DNA of 64,000 nucleotides from Natrinema versiforme (GTDB lineage: Archaea; Halobacteriota; Halobacteria; Halobacteriales; Natrialbaceae). Within the stretch, counting starts at the first letter, position 1; the number at the start of each line of letters is the position of its first letter. The notes beneath the pieces were generated by a model that saw only the letters and a program-made list of their open reading frames with translations, was not told the DNA's origin and did no database searches. The DNA lies in the NCBI RefSeq assembly GCF_005576615.1, contig NZ_CP040330.1, positions 62,001 to 126,000 of the forward strand. The letters run 5' to 3'. This document shows, one piece after another, positions 51,168 to 59,993 of the stretch. Both the position numbers and the translations under genes were made by a program.

Positions 51168-52517
51168 TCATTCGAACAGCCCGAAGAGCCACTCGAAGAC
51201 GCCGGCGATCAGGTCGACAAACCACTGGACGATCGACCGGAATCCGCCGACGGGACCGTCGCTCCACTCCCTGCCCTCAGTCGCACGCTCGTCGCCGAGG
51301 GCCGCGCGGGCGTTCACGAGCCCGTCTCCTTCTGCGCAGGTTCCGAGCACCGTCTCCGCCGTCTCGCCGAGGATCTTCCGGACCGGGTCGGTCGGTCCCG
51401 GGCCGTCCTCCTCGCGAGTCTCCCAGACGAGCGCCGCGACGCCGGTAACGAACGGGGTGGCGACGCTCGTGCCGCTGGCCTCGGCGTACTCGTTGTCGAC
51501 GGTGCTCGAGGTGATGGCCGTCCCCGGTGCTAGCAGGTCGACGGCCGAGCCGACGCTGCTGTAGGATGCCAGCCGGTCGTTTTCGTCCATCGCGGTCACC
51601 GCGACGACGTTCTCGTGGGTCGCCGGATAGGTCATCGTCTCCGCGGCACACGAGTCGCTGCCGTCGTTGCCGTCATTCCCGGCCGCACAGAGCAGGAGGT
51701 GGCCATCCGAGTGTGCGGCGTCGATCGCCCGGGCGAGCGTGGCACTCTCGGCGTCGCCGCCGAGGCTCATCGAGATGATCTCGATGTCGTTCGACATGCA
51801 CCAGTCGATCCCGGCGATCAGTTCGCTGTACCGGCCGGAGCCGTCGTCGCCGAGCACCTTCACCGCGTACAGATTCGCCGCTGGAGCGACGCCCACGACG
51901 CCGCGGTCGTTGTCGTCGGCACCGGCGACCCCGGCGACGTGGGTCCCGTGGCCGTGGCGGTCCTCGTAGTCCCCGGCCGTTCCGTCGGCGGTGAAGTTCC
52001 GACCGCCGGCGACCGACAGGCTGCAGTGGTCCGACTGAATTCCCGTGTCGAGAATTCCCACGTCGACGCCCGATCCGTCCGGTTCGACGGCGTCGGCACC
52101 GATCCGTTCGACGCCCCACGACGCTCGTTGGTCGGGATGGGTCGCACAATCCGACCCGCCGGGCGGATCGAAGAGGTTCGGCAGGGACGGCGACCAGTCC
52201 GACGGAATTCCCGTCTCGTCGTCCTCTTCGACGGTCGCTACGCGACGATCCTGACGCAGTTGGTCCAGTCCGGTCGACGGCACCTCCGCGACGACGAACT
52301 CGAAGTTGTCGAACTCGAGGACCGTCGTGCCGTCGACGGCCTCGATCACGTCAAGAAGTTCGCCGAGTTCGTCCAGCAACCCCGTCTTCGGATGTATGAA
52401 TACCCGCTCGGTGTCGGTGGCGATACCGTCCTCCGCTGCCGACGCCGGCATCCCAAGCAGCCCCGCCGCGGCACCGGCTCCGATCCCACCGAGTACCCGT
52501 CGCCGGCTGAGTTTCAT
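51168..52517 (-). CDS. subtilisin-like serine protease (halolysin type), Tat-exported
   Basis: 449 aa from the ATG giving MKLSRRRVLGG. Seen: twin-arginine signal (SRRRVLGGIGAGAAAGLLGM), an I9-like propeptide (about 30-100), and the catalytic triad Asp157 (GILDTGI), His190 (HGHGTHVAG) and Ser351 (SGTSVATP), with oxyanion Asn281. A Cys pair and a short amphipathic tail (FRSIVQWFVDLIAGVFEWLF) end the protein and could attach it to the membrane. Related haloarchaeal secreted proteases are called halolysins. Highly acidic, as expected for extracellular function. A repeat-bearing 420-bp region lies upstream. Confidence 0.9.
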   Translation of the reverse strand: MKLSRRRVLGGIGAGAAAGLLGMPASAAEDGIATDTERVFIHPKTGLLDELGELLDVIEAVDGTTVLEFDNFEFVVAEVPSTGLDQLRQDRRVATVEEDDETGIPSDWSPSLPNLFDPPGGSDCATHPDQRASWGVERIGADAVEPDGSGVDVGILDTGIQSDHCSLSVAGGRNFTADGTAGDYEDRHGHGTHVAGVAGADDNDRGVVGVAPAANLYAVKVLGDDGSGRYSELIAGIDWCMSNDIEIISMSLGGDAESATLARAIDAAHSDGHLLLCAAGNDGNDGSDSCAAETMTYPATHENVVAVTAMDENDRLASYSSVGSAVDLLAPGTAITSSTVDNEYAEASGTSVATPFVTGVAALVWETREEDGPGPTDPVRKILGETAETVLGTCAEGDGLVNARAALGDERATEGREWSDGPVGGFRSIVQWFVDLIAGVFEWLFGLFE

Positions 52518-52775
52518 GCGCAGGTGGATGAACAAGGGCGGAATAAGTCTTCTGTGTCGACTGACAGTCAGTAGATACGATGGATTGCGCTTTCTCGAGC
52601 GCCATCGGGTTGTATTCGCTCGGACACGAGCCTCGAGAACGCGGATATGAACCTAGTTCATGCGTCCCGTCGGCGAGTGAGCGGTTCGGAGAACCCGAGC
52701 GGTGCGCGGTTCGGAGCCCGTAGGGCGAGAACCGCGGAAAGCGAACGGGGAACGAAGTGGCCCATGAGCACCGCC

Positions 52776-52933
52776 GTTCACCGCGAGCAGCCGACAGGCT
52801 GCGAGCGGGCTGACGACTGACCCAGAATGAACGTAGTGAATGGCGGGGAAGGAGGAACGCTTTTGATCGAAATTTTACCGAGAGCGCGGCGCTGCCGCGC
52901 TCTCGGTAAAATTTCGCAGCGTAAAATTTCGTT
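52776..52933 (+). repeat. dispersed structured repeat, family 2, copy 2
   Basis: The same ordered blocks as the minus strand at 6140-6279: gttcaccg, gcgagcgggctgacgactga, ggaggaacgctttt, cgaaattttaccgag, a hairpin, then cgcagcgtaaaa at the end of the eIF1A gene. The hairpin here is a 22-bp perfect palindrome (52869-52915), unrelated in sequence to the one of copy 1. In both copies the element ends right at the stop of the adjacent gene and runs antisense to it. Confidence 0.65.
52869..52915. terminator. 22-bp perfect hairpin downstream of the eIF1A gene
   Basis: Left arm gaaattttaccgagagcgcg (first 20 of 22 bases, from 52869) pairs fully with the right arm 52894-52915 across a 3-base loop gct. 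It starts 18 bp after the eIF1A stop (minus strand), where it could stop or protect transcripts. There is no long T-run beyond it. Confidence 0.55.
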
Positions 52934-53224
52934 TTATGGAATATGGCCTTCGTCGCGCAACTGGTCCGCTTCGCTCTTCTCGTAGCGCCACGTGATGTCG
53001 GCTTTCTCGTCTTGCCAGTCCCAGGGCTCGACGAGGACGACGTCGTCCTCACGGATCCAGATGCGTTTCTGCATCTTGCCGGGAATGCGAGCGGTGCGCT
53101 CTGTCCCGTCAGCACAGCGTACTTTGACCCGATTCGCCCCGAGCATGTTCGTGACGGTCGCGAAGACCTCGTCGTCCTCGGGCATCCGGAGGTTCTTCCG
53201 ACCACCCTCACCGTCGTCGCTCAT
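52934..53224 (-). CDS. eif1A: translation initiation factor eIF1A (aIF-1A)
   Basis: Binds the small ribosomal subunit A-site region during initiation. 96 aa, normal. Seen: the OB-fold pattern [32 protein letters not shown], the basic [16 protein letters not shown] and [24 protein letters not shown], all hallmark eIF1A sequence. Start at the ATG giving [15 protein letters not shown]. Followed by the family 2 repeat element at its 3' end; the next gene on the strand is the subtilase, 400 bp away. Confidence 0.96.
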   Translation of the reverse strand: MSDDGEGGRKNLRMPEDDEVFATVTNMLGANRVKVRCADGTERTARIPGKMQKRIWIREDDVVLVEPWDWQDEKADITWRYEKSEADQLRDEGHIP

Positions 53225-53360
53225 GGCCGTGGATTGGCGGTCGAGCGGTTTAACCCTTTACTGATTCGATCGGCCGAATCACGTCCTGCTGGGGCGCATG
53301 TGACCGCGGTGAGACCCCGAAACCATGCCGTTTATTTCGCTCGGCTCTGGAATCCCGCGT

Positions 53361-53540
53361 ATGTTGAAAAACCTCGGTGCACTCGGTATCGCCGGTATCG
53401 TGATCCTGCTCGCCGGTATCGGTCTCATCGCGTCTCAGAATCCCCTGATCGCAGCGGGAATGGCGCTCATCGTCGCCGGCCTCGGGCTGGTCGTCAAGTC
53501 CCTGATTTCGGGGATGCTCCAGAGTTTCGGCATGTTTTGA
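53361..53540 (+). CDS. small two-helix membrane protein, 59 aa
   Basis: I chose the ATG at 53361, because a TATA-like tttatttc at 53331 lies about 30 bp upstream; a frame 12 codons longer is possible. Seen: two hydrophobic stretches (about 5-25 and 28-50) separated by SQNP, Gly/Ala/Ile-rich (GIAGIVILLAGIGLIASQNP). This is typical of a haloarchaeal family of very small membrane proteins. It diverges from eIF1A. Function unknown. Confidence 0.7.
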   Translation: MLKNLGALGIAGIVILLAGIGLIASQNPLIAAGMALIVAGLGLVVKSLISGMLQSFGMF

Positions 53541-53607
53541 CCGCTCGCTCGTCTGCCCCGGGGTACTGAGGCTCAAGCGTTTTGCGCCTGCGTCTCGTTG
53601 TCTCCGT

Positions 53608-53868
53608 ATGGGACACACGCTCCAGTACTACGATCTCGTGTTGATCGCGATCGCGACGAGTCTGGGGACCGGAGCCGTCGTCGGCTACGCGACGCCCGTC
53701 CCGCTCCCGGTTGCGATCGTCGGCCTCGGGATCGTCGCGATCGCCTTTATCGGCCACGCGCTGTTCGTCAACGGGCCGGTCGACGATACCGAGGATCTGA
53801 GCGAGGAGGTCGCACTTGAGGACGTGCCGACGGTGCTGTCGCCGGTCGAGTCGGGACCCGAACCGTAA
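53608..53868 (+). CDS. small membrane protein, 86 aa
   Basis: ATG giving MGHTLQYYDLVLIAIATS. Seen: two hydrophobic segments (about 9-28 and 33-54) with a proline-rich turn (YATPVPLPVAI), then an acidic cytoplasmic-looking tail (VDDTEDLSEEVALEDVPTV). A small conserved-looking haloarchaeal protein, family not recognised. It follows another small membrane gene by 67 bp on the same strand and converges with the DUF460 gene with only 9 bp between the stops. Confidence 0.7.
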   Translation: MGHTLQYYDLVLIAIATSLGTGAVVGYATPVPLPVAIVGLGIVAIAFIGHALFVNGPVDDTEDLSEEVALEDVPTVLSPVESGPEP

Positions 53869-53877
53869 CCGATCGAT

Positions 53878-55851
53878 CTATACTTCGTTGTCGCCAGCTC
53901 GGTGTTCGCTGATGAGCTGGTCGACCATCGCCGCTTTGCGATCCCGTTTCCGGTCTTCGGCTCGCTCGTGCCAGTCGTCGATGGCCGCCTCGACGTCGGC
54001 CTCGCGAGCGACGGCGAGTTCGTCGACCTCCTGCATGGCGACGTCGTCCGCGGGGCCGACCGGAATCTCGCTCTCGAAGAGGATTTCGTCGGCGATTTCG
54101 GAGAGGCCGCCGTCTTTGAGAATCACGCGGGGGTCGAACTCCGCGAGCAGTTCGGCCGTCGAACGGCCCGCACCGCTGGCGTCGCGGATGTAGACCACGT
54201 CGCCGCTGGCGATGCCGTACTGCTCGTCGGCCTCGCGGATCGCGCCCTTCGTAAACTTCTCGACGACCTTGACCGGGACCAGCCCCTCCTTCTCCGCGGA
54301 GACGTCGCTGAAGTTCGAGTGATCGAGCTTCCAGAGGGCTTTCATCCGCTCGACTTTCCGCTCGAGCGTCTCGACCTCCTCGCGGGCCTCGTCGCGCTCG
54401 CGTTCGAGTCGGTTCGCCTTCCGCTCGAGGCGGCTCACCTCGCGGTCCCGGCGGACCTCCTTGCGCTCTTCGCGACGGGCGACCCCCAGTTCGGTCTCGA
54501 GTTCGTCGATCCGGTCGTCGCGGTCCTCGACGCGGCCCTCGAGGCGCTCGACGTGTGACTGCAGCCGCTCGACCTGTCGCTCGAGGTCCTTGATCCGTTT
54601 TTCCTCCTCGCTCAGTTCGCGGGGCTGGTGCTCGGTGGATTCCTCTTGGGATTCGTCGTCGTCGTTCAGGTCGGTGAGGACGGCCTCGACGCTCTCCTCG
54701 CCGGCGACGACGCGGGCGGTGACCTCGCCGCGGTCGATCCCCGGCGGGAGTTTGTCGGCGATCCGCGCGAACTGGTCCTCGTGAGCGTCGAGGGCGTACA
54801 GCGCGGCGGCCATCGCGTCGCGCTGATGGTCGTTATCGTAGGGGTGCTCGCGCGTGCGGTGTTGTTTCTCGTCGACCGGCAGATCGGTTTCGGGGGCCCA
54901 GCCCGCGGCGTCGAAGCTCCGGCGGAACTTCTCGACGGTCTCGGGCATCGGCGTCACGTCCGCCGCGACGATGACGGGCCGGCCGCGCTCGACGATCCAC
55001 TCGATTACGTCGGCGGTGTCGCTGGTGCGGGAACTCCAGACGTCTAACACCTCGCCCTCGAGGCCGACGATGGCGACGGCGGTCGTCGTCCCGGGATCGA
55101 TCCCGACGATGACGTGATCGCGGCGCTTGACCAGCGGCCGGAACTCGATGCCGTCGCGGCGCTGGCGCTCGATCTCGACGCGGACGTCGCCCGACCGATT
55201 GCGCGAGACGGGGATGTCGCTCGGCCGGGCTTGGACGGTGAAGATGGCGTTTGCGAGGCCGCCGTAGGACTCTCGGGCGTCCTTCTCGAACTCGAGGTTC
55301 GCGTCCTCGAGTTCGGACTCGACCTCGCGGGCCCGTTTCCGGACCGAGCCGTGGATGCGGCGGGTGTAGCGGTCCTCGCTCCAGCCGCCGCTGCCGGTCG
55401 AGCGCCCGCGTGCGACCTTGACTTCGGTCGTGTCGGTAAAGGCCGAGACCTCGTGGCCGACGTTGTGGGCGGCCAGTCGGGCCGCGGCCTCGGCCTCCTG
55501 CATCGGGTCCTTTCCGTACGGGATGTTGTGTCGCTTCGCGACGCGGGAGAGCGGCTCGGGCTGTTCGGCACCCGTCACTTGGACGAGCATGGTCCCGGCG
55601 GGCAGCGAGCCGAGGAAGTGGATGAGCTGGTCCTTGTCGGCGGCCAACTCGTACATGTTGTCCGTCGCGATGATCGCCGGCTCCTCGTCGTCGATCAGTC
55701 GCCTGAGCTTTCGGTGGCTGACGACGTCCCGGGTGACGTCTTCCCCGTCGTAGACGGCCAGTGCGTACGATGGCGCATCGCCGCGCACGTCACCACTTTG
55801 GATGTCGACGCCGAAGACGACTGCATCGAGCGCACTCGTTCGCGTACTCAC
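53878..55851 (-). CDS. DUF460 protein with RNase H-like fold and coiled coil
   Basis: 657 aa. Seen: an N-terminal region (about 1-130) with two short conserved blocks, then an RNase H/Holliday-resolvase-like motif HVIVGIDPGTTTAVAIVG (about 245-262) followed by VIVAADVTPMPETVEKFRR. A long coiled coil at about 425-530 (Glu/Arg-rich, for example LERKANRLERERDEAREEVE) and a C-terminal domain (VSAEKEGLVPVKVVEKFTK onward) follow. Archaea-specific DUF460 proteins are thought to act on nucleic acid, from the RNase H-like domain; no activity is proven here. The ATG at 55851 gives MSTRTSALDAVVFGVDIQ. Confidence 0.85.
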   Translation of the reverse strand: MSTRTSALDAVVFGVDIQSGDVRGDAPSYALAVYDGEDVTRDVVSHRKLRRLIDDEEPAIIATDNMYELAADKDQLIHFLGSLPAGTMLVQVTGAEQPEPLSRVAKRHNIPYGKDPMQEAEAAARLAAHNVGHEVSAFTDTTEVKVARGRSTGSGGWSEDRYTRRIHGSVRKRAREVESELEDANLEFEKDARESYGGLANAIFTVQARPSDIPVSRNRSGDVRVEIERQRRDGIEFRPLVKRRDHVIVGIDPGTTTAVAIVGLEGEVLDVWSSRTSDTADVIEWIVERGRPVIVAADVTPMPETVEKFRRSFDAAGWAPETDLPVDEKQHRTREHPYDNDHQRDAMAAALYALDAHEDQFARIADKLPPGIDRGEVTARVVAGEESVEAVLTDLNDDDESQEESTEHQPRELSEEEKRIKDLERQVERLQSHVERLEGRVEDRDDRIDELETELGVARREERKEVRRDREVSRLERKANRLERERDEAREEVETLERKVERMKALWKLDHSNFSDVSAEKEGLVPVKVVEKFTKGAIREADEQYGIASGDVVYIRDASGAGRSTAELLAEFDPRVILKDGGLSEIADEILFESEIPVGPADDVAMQEVDELAVAREADVEAAIDDWHERAEDRKRDRKAAMVDQLISEHRAGDNEV

Positions 55852-55971
55852 AGAGAGCTATAGGAACGAGACGGCTATAAATCCGACGCGGGTTCGCACG
55901 CCGCTCGAATCGCGGACCGCCGGCGCTCGAACGAGATCGCGACCGTGGTCACGGCGACGGGGACCCGTCGA

Positions 55972-56916
55972 TCACTGCTCGTCGTCGTCCGGATACGGAA
56001 TCTCGAGGTACTGTCCGTCTTGGGGAACGAACACGTCGTCCGCATCACCCGCGAAGACCTCGCGGGCCTGTCGTTCGTGGTCCTCGGTCCGCCCGGCGTA
56101 GCGCGAGGAGAGGTGCATCAGCGCGAGCCGGTCCGCCCCGGCTCGGTTCGCGATTTCGGCGGCTTGGCGGGCCGTCGAGTGGGCGGTATCGGTGGCGCGG
56201 TCGGCGCGGTCATCGGCGAAGGTGGCGTCGTGGATCAGCAGGTCCGGCCCGTCGGCGGCTGCGATCGTCGCCTCGGCGGGGCGAGTGTCGCCGGTGTAGA
56301 CGATCGACCGGCCCGGGCGGGGGTCGCCGACGACCTGCTCGGGGTCGACCACGGTACCGTCCTCGAGTTCGACGGGTTCGCCCTCGTGGAGTTTCGAGAA
56401 CTTCGGTCCCACCGGCACGCCTAATTCCTCAGCGCGTTCGCGATCGAACCGGCCCTTGCGGTCGTCTTCGACGAGTGCGTAGCCGACCGAGCGGGTGTCG
56501 TGGTCGGTCTCGAACGCGCGGACCTCGTACTCCTCGGCGCGGTAGGCAACGTCGCCGCCGCCGACTTCGCTGATCCGCACGGGAAACGAGGGACGATTCC
56601 CGAGGGCGTTGACCAGCGATTTGAGCTGTTGGCGCGTGCCGTGGGGCGTGTGGATCGCCAGCGGTTCCTCGCGGTCGTTGAAGGCCATCGTCTGGAGCAG
56701 CCCCGGAATCCCGAGGACGTGATCGCCGTGGAGGTGCGTGACGAACAGGTGGGAGACCGAAAAGCCGGTGCCAAAGCGCATCATCTGACGCTGGGTCCCC
56801 TCGCCGGCGTCGAACAGCAACCCCTCGCCCTCGCGGGCGACGAAGACGCTGCTCGGATTCCGTTCGGTCGTCGGAATCGCCCCGGCCGTCCCCAGAAACG
56901 TCACGCGCAGTGCCAT
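55972..56916 (-). CDS. rnz: ribonuclease Z (tRNA 3' processing)
   Basis: Removes tRNA 3' trailers. 314 aa, the short RNase Z form. Seen: FLGTAGAIPTTERNPSS at the N terminus, the zinc-binding THLHGDH (60-66), GLLQTMAFNDREEPL (exosite region typical of RNase Z), the motif VYTGDTRP, LLIHDATFADD, and the late His cluster LMHLSSRYA. Zinc hydrolase of the metallo-beta-lactamase fold. ATG giving MALRVTFLGTAGAIP. Confidence 0.95.
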   Translation of the reverse strand: MALRVTFLGTAGAIPTTERNPSSVFVAREGEGLLFDAGEGTQRQMMRFGTGFSVSHLFVTHLHGDHVLGIPGLLQTMAFNDREEPLAIHTPHGTRQQLKSLVNALGNRPSFPVRISEVGGGDVAYRAEEYEVRAFETDHDTRSVGYALVEDDRKGRFDRERAEELGVPVGPKFSKLHEGEPVELEDGTVVDPEQVVGDPRPGRSIVYTGDTRPAEATIAAADGPDLLIHDATFADDRADRATDTAHSTARQAAEIANRAGADRLALMHLSSRYAGRTEDHERQAREVFAGDADDVFVPQDGQYLEIPYPDDDEQ

Positions 56917-57198
56917 CGGTACCCCTTCGGCGGGCCGCGGCTAAACCGGCTTCGGATCGCTCGAGCCGTATTTCCGGTCCGGAACCGACTCCAGTCCGTG
57001 GGAATCGTCGCCGTCAGTGTTCGAGTCGGTCGTTCGGTTCGAATTTCTATCGGTTCAGCTGGGGCGACGAACAGGGTTCGTGAACTGTGGTAAGTGGCGA
57101 CTATTCACGTAAACTGTCTCGGAACGATCTACCGGCCTGCGAACGGACTGTGCGTTTTACGTCGGTCCAGTCCCAACACGGGAACGACAACACCCCCA

Positions 57199-58326
57199 AT
57201 GAGTTCGAGACTGACGTTCGGCACGCTCAAGCGGATCGTCGCCATCCTGATCGCGATCGCGATCGTGCTCGCCGCCGGTATCGTCGTCGGGCAGGCCCCC
57301 GCCATCTTCGGCGTCGAAGAGGACCCCGAGGCGTCGATCACGTTCGAGGACCAGCAGGGCGACGGCACTACTGTCACGATTCGGGAGGTCTCCCTCTCCG
57401 ACGGCGGCTACGTCGTGCTCACCGACGGCGGCGACGAGCCGCTCGCGGTCTCCGAGCGACTCGAGGCGGGGACCCACGAGAACGTCACCGTCGAGCGCAA
57501 GGACGATTCCACCCGTGAACTGGTCGGCCAGCTCACGGCGACGGTCCACCGGGACACCTCCGACGACGAGGGCTACGCGTACGAGGCGACCGACGGCGAG
57601 GAAGACCAACCCTACCTCGAGAACGGGGTTCCGGTCAGCGACACCGCGACGGTGACGACCACCGAGGAAGACGCGCTCGGCGACTCGTTCCTCGTCGAAT
57701 CGATCGACGCGCCCGCGACGGCGACGACCAACGAGACGGTTCAGGTGAACGCGACGATCCGCAACCCGACCGAGTTCCAGACCCAGCAGTCGGTGACGGT
57801 CCGCATCGACGGGGCCGTCTTCGAGCGACAGGTGCTGGAACTCGAGGGCGGCGAGTCCCGGACCGTGACCTTCGAGACGGACACGAGCGGCGCGCCGCCG
57901 GGCAACCGGACGATCGGTATCTACACCGACGGCGACGGCGCAGTCTCGGACATCGACCTCGAGTTCCACACCGATCCGAGCGTCTCGGTCACCGATGCCT
58001 CCGACGGGACCGTGACGGCCGCCGCGGCGATCCCCGAGCGGGGATTCGTGGCCGTCGAGCAGAACGGTACGACGGTCGGTACGAGCGACCAACTTGCGCC
58101 CGGCGAACACGAGAACGTGACCGTCGCGCTGTCCGACGACGCGTCGATCGCCGAGGACGACGAACTCACCGCCGCTCTCTACGCGGGCTCGCCGGGCGAA
58201 GCCGACGCCGCGTCGCCGATCGAGTTCGAGGGCGAGCCGGTCGAAACGACGTTCACGATCGCGGACGCGAGCGCGGACGACTCGACAGACGGGAGCGGCG
58301 ACGGAAACGAGTCGACCGGCGAGTAA
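57199..58326 (+). CDS. membrane-anchored surface protein with DUF7282-like repeats
   Basis: 375 aa. Start at the ATG giving MSSRLTFGTLKRIVAI after a possible longer frame. Seen: an N-terminal helix (IVAILIAIAIVLAAGIVVG, about 13-31) that anchors or exports the protein. Two related beta domains carry YVVLTDGGDE...LEAGTHENVTV and GFVAVEQNGTTV...LAPGEHENVTVAL, and between them a CARDB-like segment (VQVNATIRNPTEFQTQQSVTV). The C terminus is Ser/Asp/Thr/Gly-rich. Probably exposed on the cell surface. No enzymatic motif. Confidence 0.75.
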   Translation: MSSRLTFGTLKRIVAILIAIAIVLAAGIVVGQAPAIFGVEEDPEASITFEDQQGDGTTVTIREVSLSDGGYVVLTDGGDEPLAVSERLEAGTHENVTVERKDDSTRELVGQLTATVHRDTSDDEGYAYEATDGEEDQPYLENGVPVSDTATVTTTEEDALGDSFLVESIDAPATATTNETVQVNATIRNPTEFQTQQSVTVRIDGAVFERQVLELEGGESRTVTFETDTSGAPPGNRTIGIYTDGDGAVSDIDLEFHTDPSVSVTDASDGTVTAAAAIPERGFVAVEQNGTTVGTSDQLAPGEHENVTVALSDDASIAEDDELTAALYAGSPGEADAASPIEFEGEPVETTFTIADASADDSTDGSGDGNESTGE

Positions 58327-58389
58327 TCCCCCGCCTCGAGCGACGACTAACCGACCGATTCTTACCCGCCCCGCACCTATCGGCTGGCG

Positions 58390-59448
58390 ATGGACGCGCC
58401 GCTGTGGACCGAAACCCACGCCCCGGAGCTGGCCGAGTTGCCACAGGACGACGCTCGCGAGTACTTGGAGCGAGCCGTCGAGGAGCCGATCAACCTCCTC
58501 CTGCAGGGACCGCCCGGGAGCGGGAAGACGGCCGCAGCGCGCGCACTGGCCCGCGAGGCCCACGGGGTTTCCGAATCGTCGCTCGACGATTCGGAAGCAC
58601 GCCGGACCTCGTCCGGCGGTGGTCCGGACAACGACTTCGTCGAGATCAACGTCGCCGACTTCTTCGGCCGGACCAAGACCGAGATCAAGAACGACCCCCG
58701 GTTCGAGCACTTCCTCGTCGGCCGCTCGTCGATGTCCAAACGGGACATGATCAACCACGTCCTCAAGGAGTCCGCGAGCTACGCCCCGGTCTCGGGCGGC
58801 TACACAACTATCCTGCTCGACAACGCCGAGGACGTCCGCGAGGACTTCCAGCAGGCCCTGCGCCGGATCATGGAACAACACCACCGGACGACGCAGTTTA
58901 TCGTCGCGACCCGCCAGCCGACCAAGCTCATCCCACCGATCCGCTCGCGGTGTTTCCCCGTCTCCTTCCCCTCGCCCAGCAGCGACGAGATCGTCGCCGT
59001 CCTCGAGCGCATCGTCGAGCGCGAGGGCGTCGACTACGACGACGACGGCCTCGAGTTCGTCGCGGGCTACGCGAACGGGAACCTCCGACAGGCGATTCTG
59101 GCGGCCCAGACGACCGTCGAGGACGAGGGGGAACTCACGATGAGCGCGGCCTACGAGACCATCGGCGAGGTCGGACTGGACGACGAGATCGAGTCGATGT
59201 TGGACGACGCCGAGGCCGGCGACTTTACCGACGCCCGCTCGACGCTTGACGACCTGCTGGTCGACGAGGGATTAGACGGCAACGAGGTGCTCGAGGAGGT
59301 CCTCCGCATCGCCCGCAAGCGGTATCAGGGCGACCGGCTCGCGCGGATTCACCGGCTGGCCGCCGATGTCGACTTCGAGATGCACGAGGGGACGAGCGAC
59401 CGCGTTCACGTCTCGCACTTGCTGGCGGAACTGGGCCGAGACGCCTGA
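58390..59448 (+). CDS. RFC small-subunit-like AAA ATPase
   Basis: Clamp-loader ATPase relative that places PCNA on DNA. 352 aa. Seen: Walker A GPPGSGKT (40-47), Walker B variant TILLDNAED (DNAE instead of the usual DEAD box), ALRRIMEQHHRTTQF, and SRC-type arginine finger in IRSRCFPV. Haloarchaea encode several RFC small subunits; which this is (rfcB/rfcC-like) I cannot decide. Residues 58-81 form an insertion encoded by two DNA hairpins. Start at the ATG giving MDAPLWTETHAPEL. Confidence 0.86.
   Translation: MDAPLWTETHAPELAELPQDDAREYLERAVEEPINLLLQGPPGSGKTAAARALAREAHGVSESSLDDSEARRTSSGGGPDNDFVEINVADFFGRTKTEIKNDPRFEHFLVGRSSMSKRDMINHVLKESASYAPVSGGYTTILLDNAEDVREDFQQALRRIMEQHHRTTQFIVATRQPTKLIPPIRSRCFPVSFPSPSSDEIVAVLERIVEREGVDYDDDGLEFVAGYANGNLRQAILAAQTTVEDEGELTMSAAYETIGEVGLDDEIESMLDDAEAGDFTDARSTLDDLLVDEGLDGNEVLEEVLRIARKRYQGDRLARIHRLAADVDFEMHEGTSDRVHVSHLLAELGRDA
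58569..58617. repeat. palindromic insertion inside the RFC-like gene
   Basis: Two hairpins in tandem: ttccgaatcgtc (58569-58580) with gacgattcggaa (58585-58596), and gccggac (58601-58607) with gtccggc (58611-58617). They encode SESSLDDSEARRTSSGG between the Walker A helix and NDFVEINVADFF, a spot where I would expect a short loop in RFC relatives. It keeps the reading frame, so it looks like an in-frame insertion element of palindromic type. Confidence 0.6.
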
Positions 59449-59547
59449 CTCCCGTTTTCGGGACTCCCGACACCGGTGACGGACGAGTCACCGGCCAATC
59501 TCTCGCCGACACCGACCGTTATCCCCCTCCCGTGAGAACGATCCGGC

Positions 59548-59985
59548 ATGCCGACGCTTCTCGAGACCCACATCAAGAACCGGTTTCGCGTCCAGCCGAA
59601 TCACGCGAACAACAACGACACGCTCCACGGCGGCAATCTGATGAAGTGGCTCGACGAGGTGAGCGCGATGTCGGCGATGCGCTTTGCCGGCGAGACCTGC
59701 GTCACTGCCCGCGTGAACGAACTCGACTTCGAGCGCCCGATCGAAATCGGCGACACCGCCCTCGTCGAGGCCTACGTCTACGACGCCGGCAAAACGAGCG
59801 TCCACGTCGCGTTACGCGCGTGGCGCGAGGAACCCCGGACGGGAGAGAGCGAGAAAACGACCGAGTCCACGTTCACGTTCGTCGCGATCGACGAGAACGG
59901 CGAGAAGGTCCCCGTTCCCGACCTCTCGATCGAGAGCGAGGAAGGGGAGCGGCTTCGGGACCGCGTCGATAAAATCGACCGCTGA
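59548..59985 (+). CDS. acyl-CoA thioesterase, hotdog fold
   Basis: 145 aa. Seen: the acyl-CoA thioesterase motif HANNNDTLHGGNLMKWLDEVSA with the catalytic Asp in the hotdog helix, GDTALVEAYVYDAGKTSVHV in the second strand pair, and TFTFVAIDENG. Members hydrolyse medium or long acyl-CoA; substrate unknown. ATG giving MPTLLETHIKNRFRV. It converges with trmG10 with an 8-bp gap between the stops. Confidence 0.88.
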   Translation: MPTLLETHIKNRFRVQPNHANNNDTLHGGNLMKWLDEVSAMSAMRFAGETCVTARVNELDFERPIEIGDTALVEAYVYDAGKTSVHVALRAWREEPRTGESEKTTESTFTFVAIDENGEKVPVPDLSIESEEGERLRDRVDKIDR

Positions 59986-59993
59986 TTCGCCGT

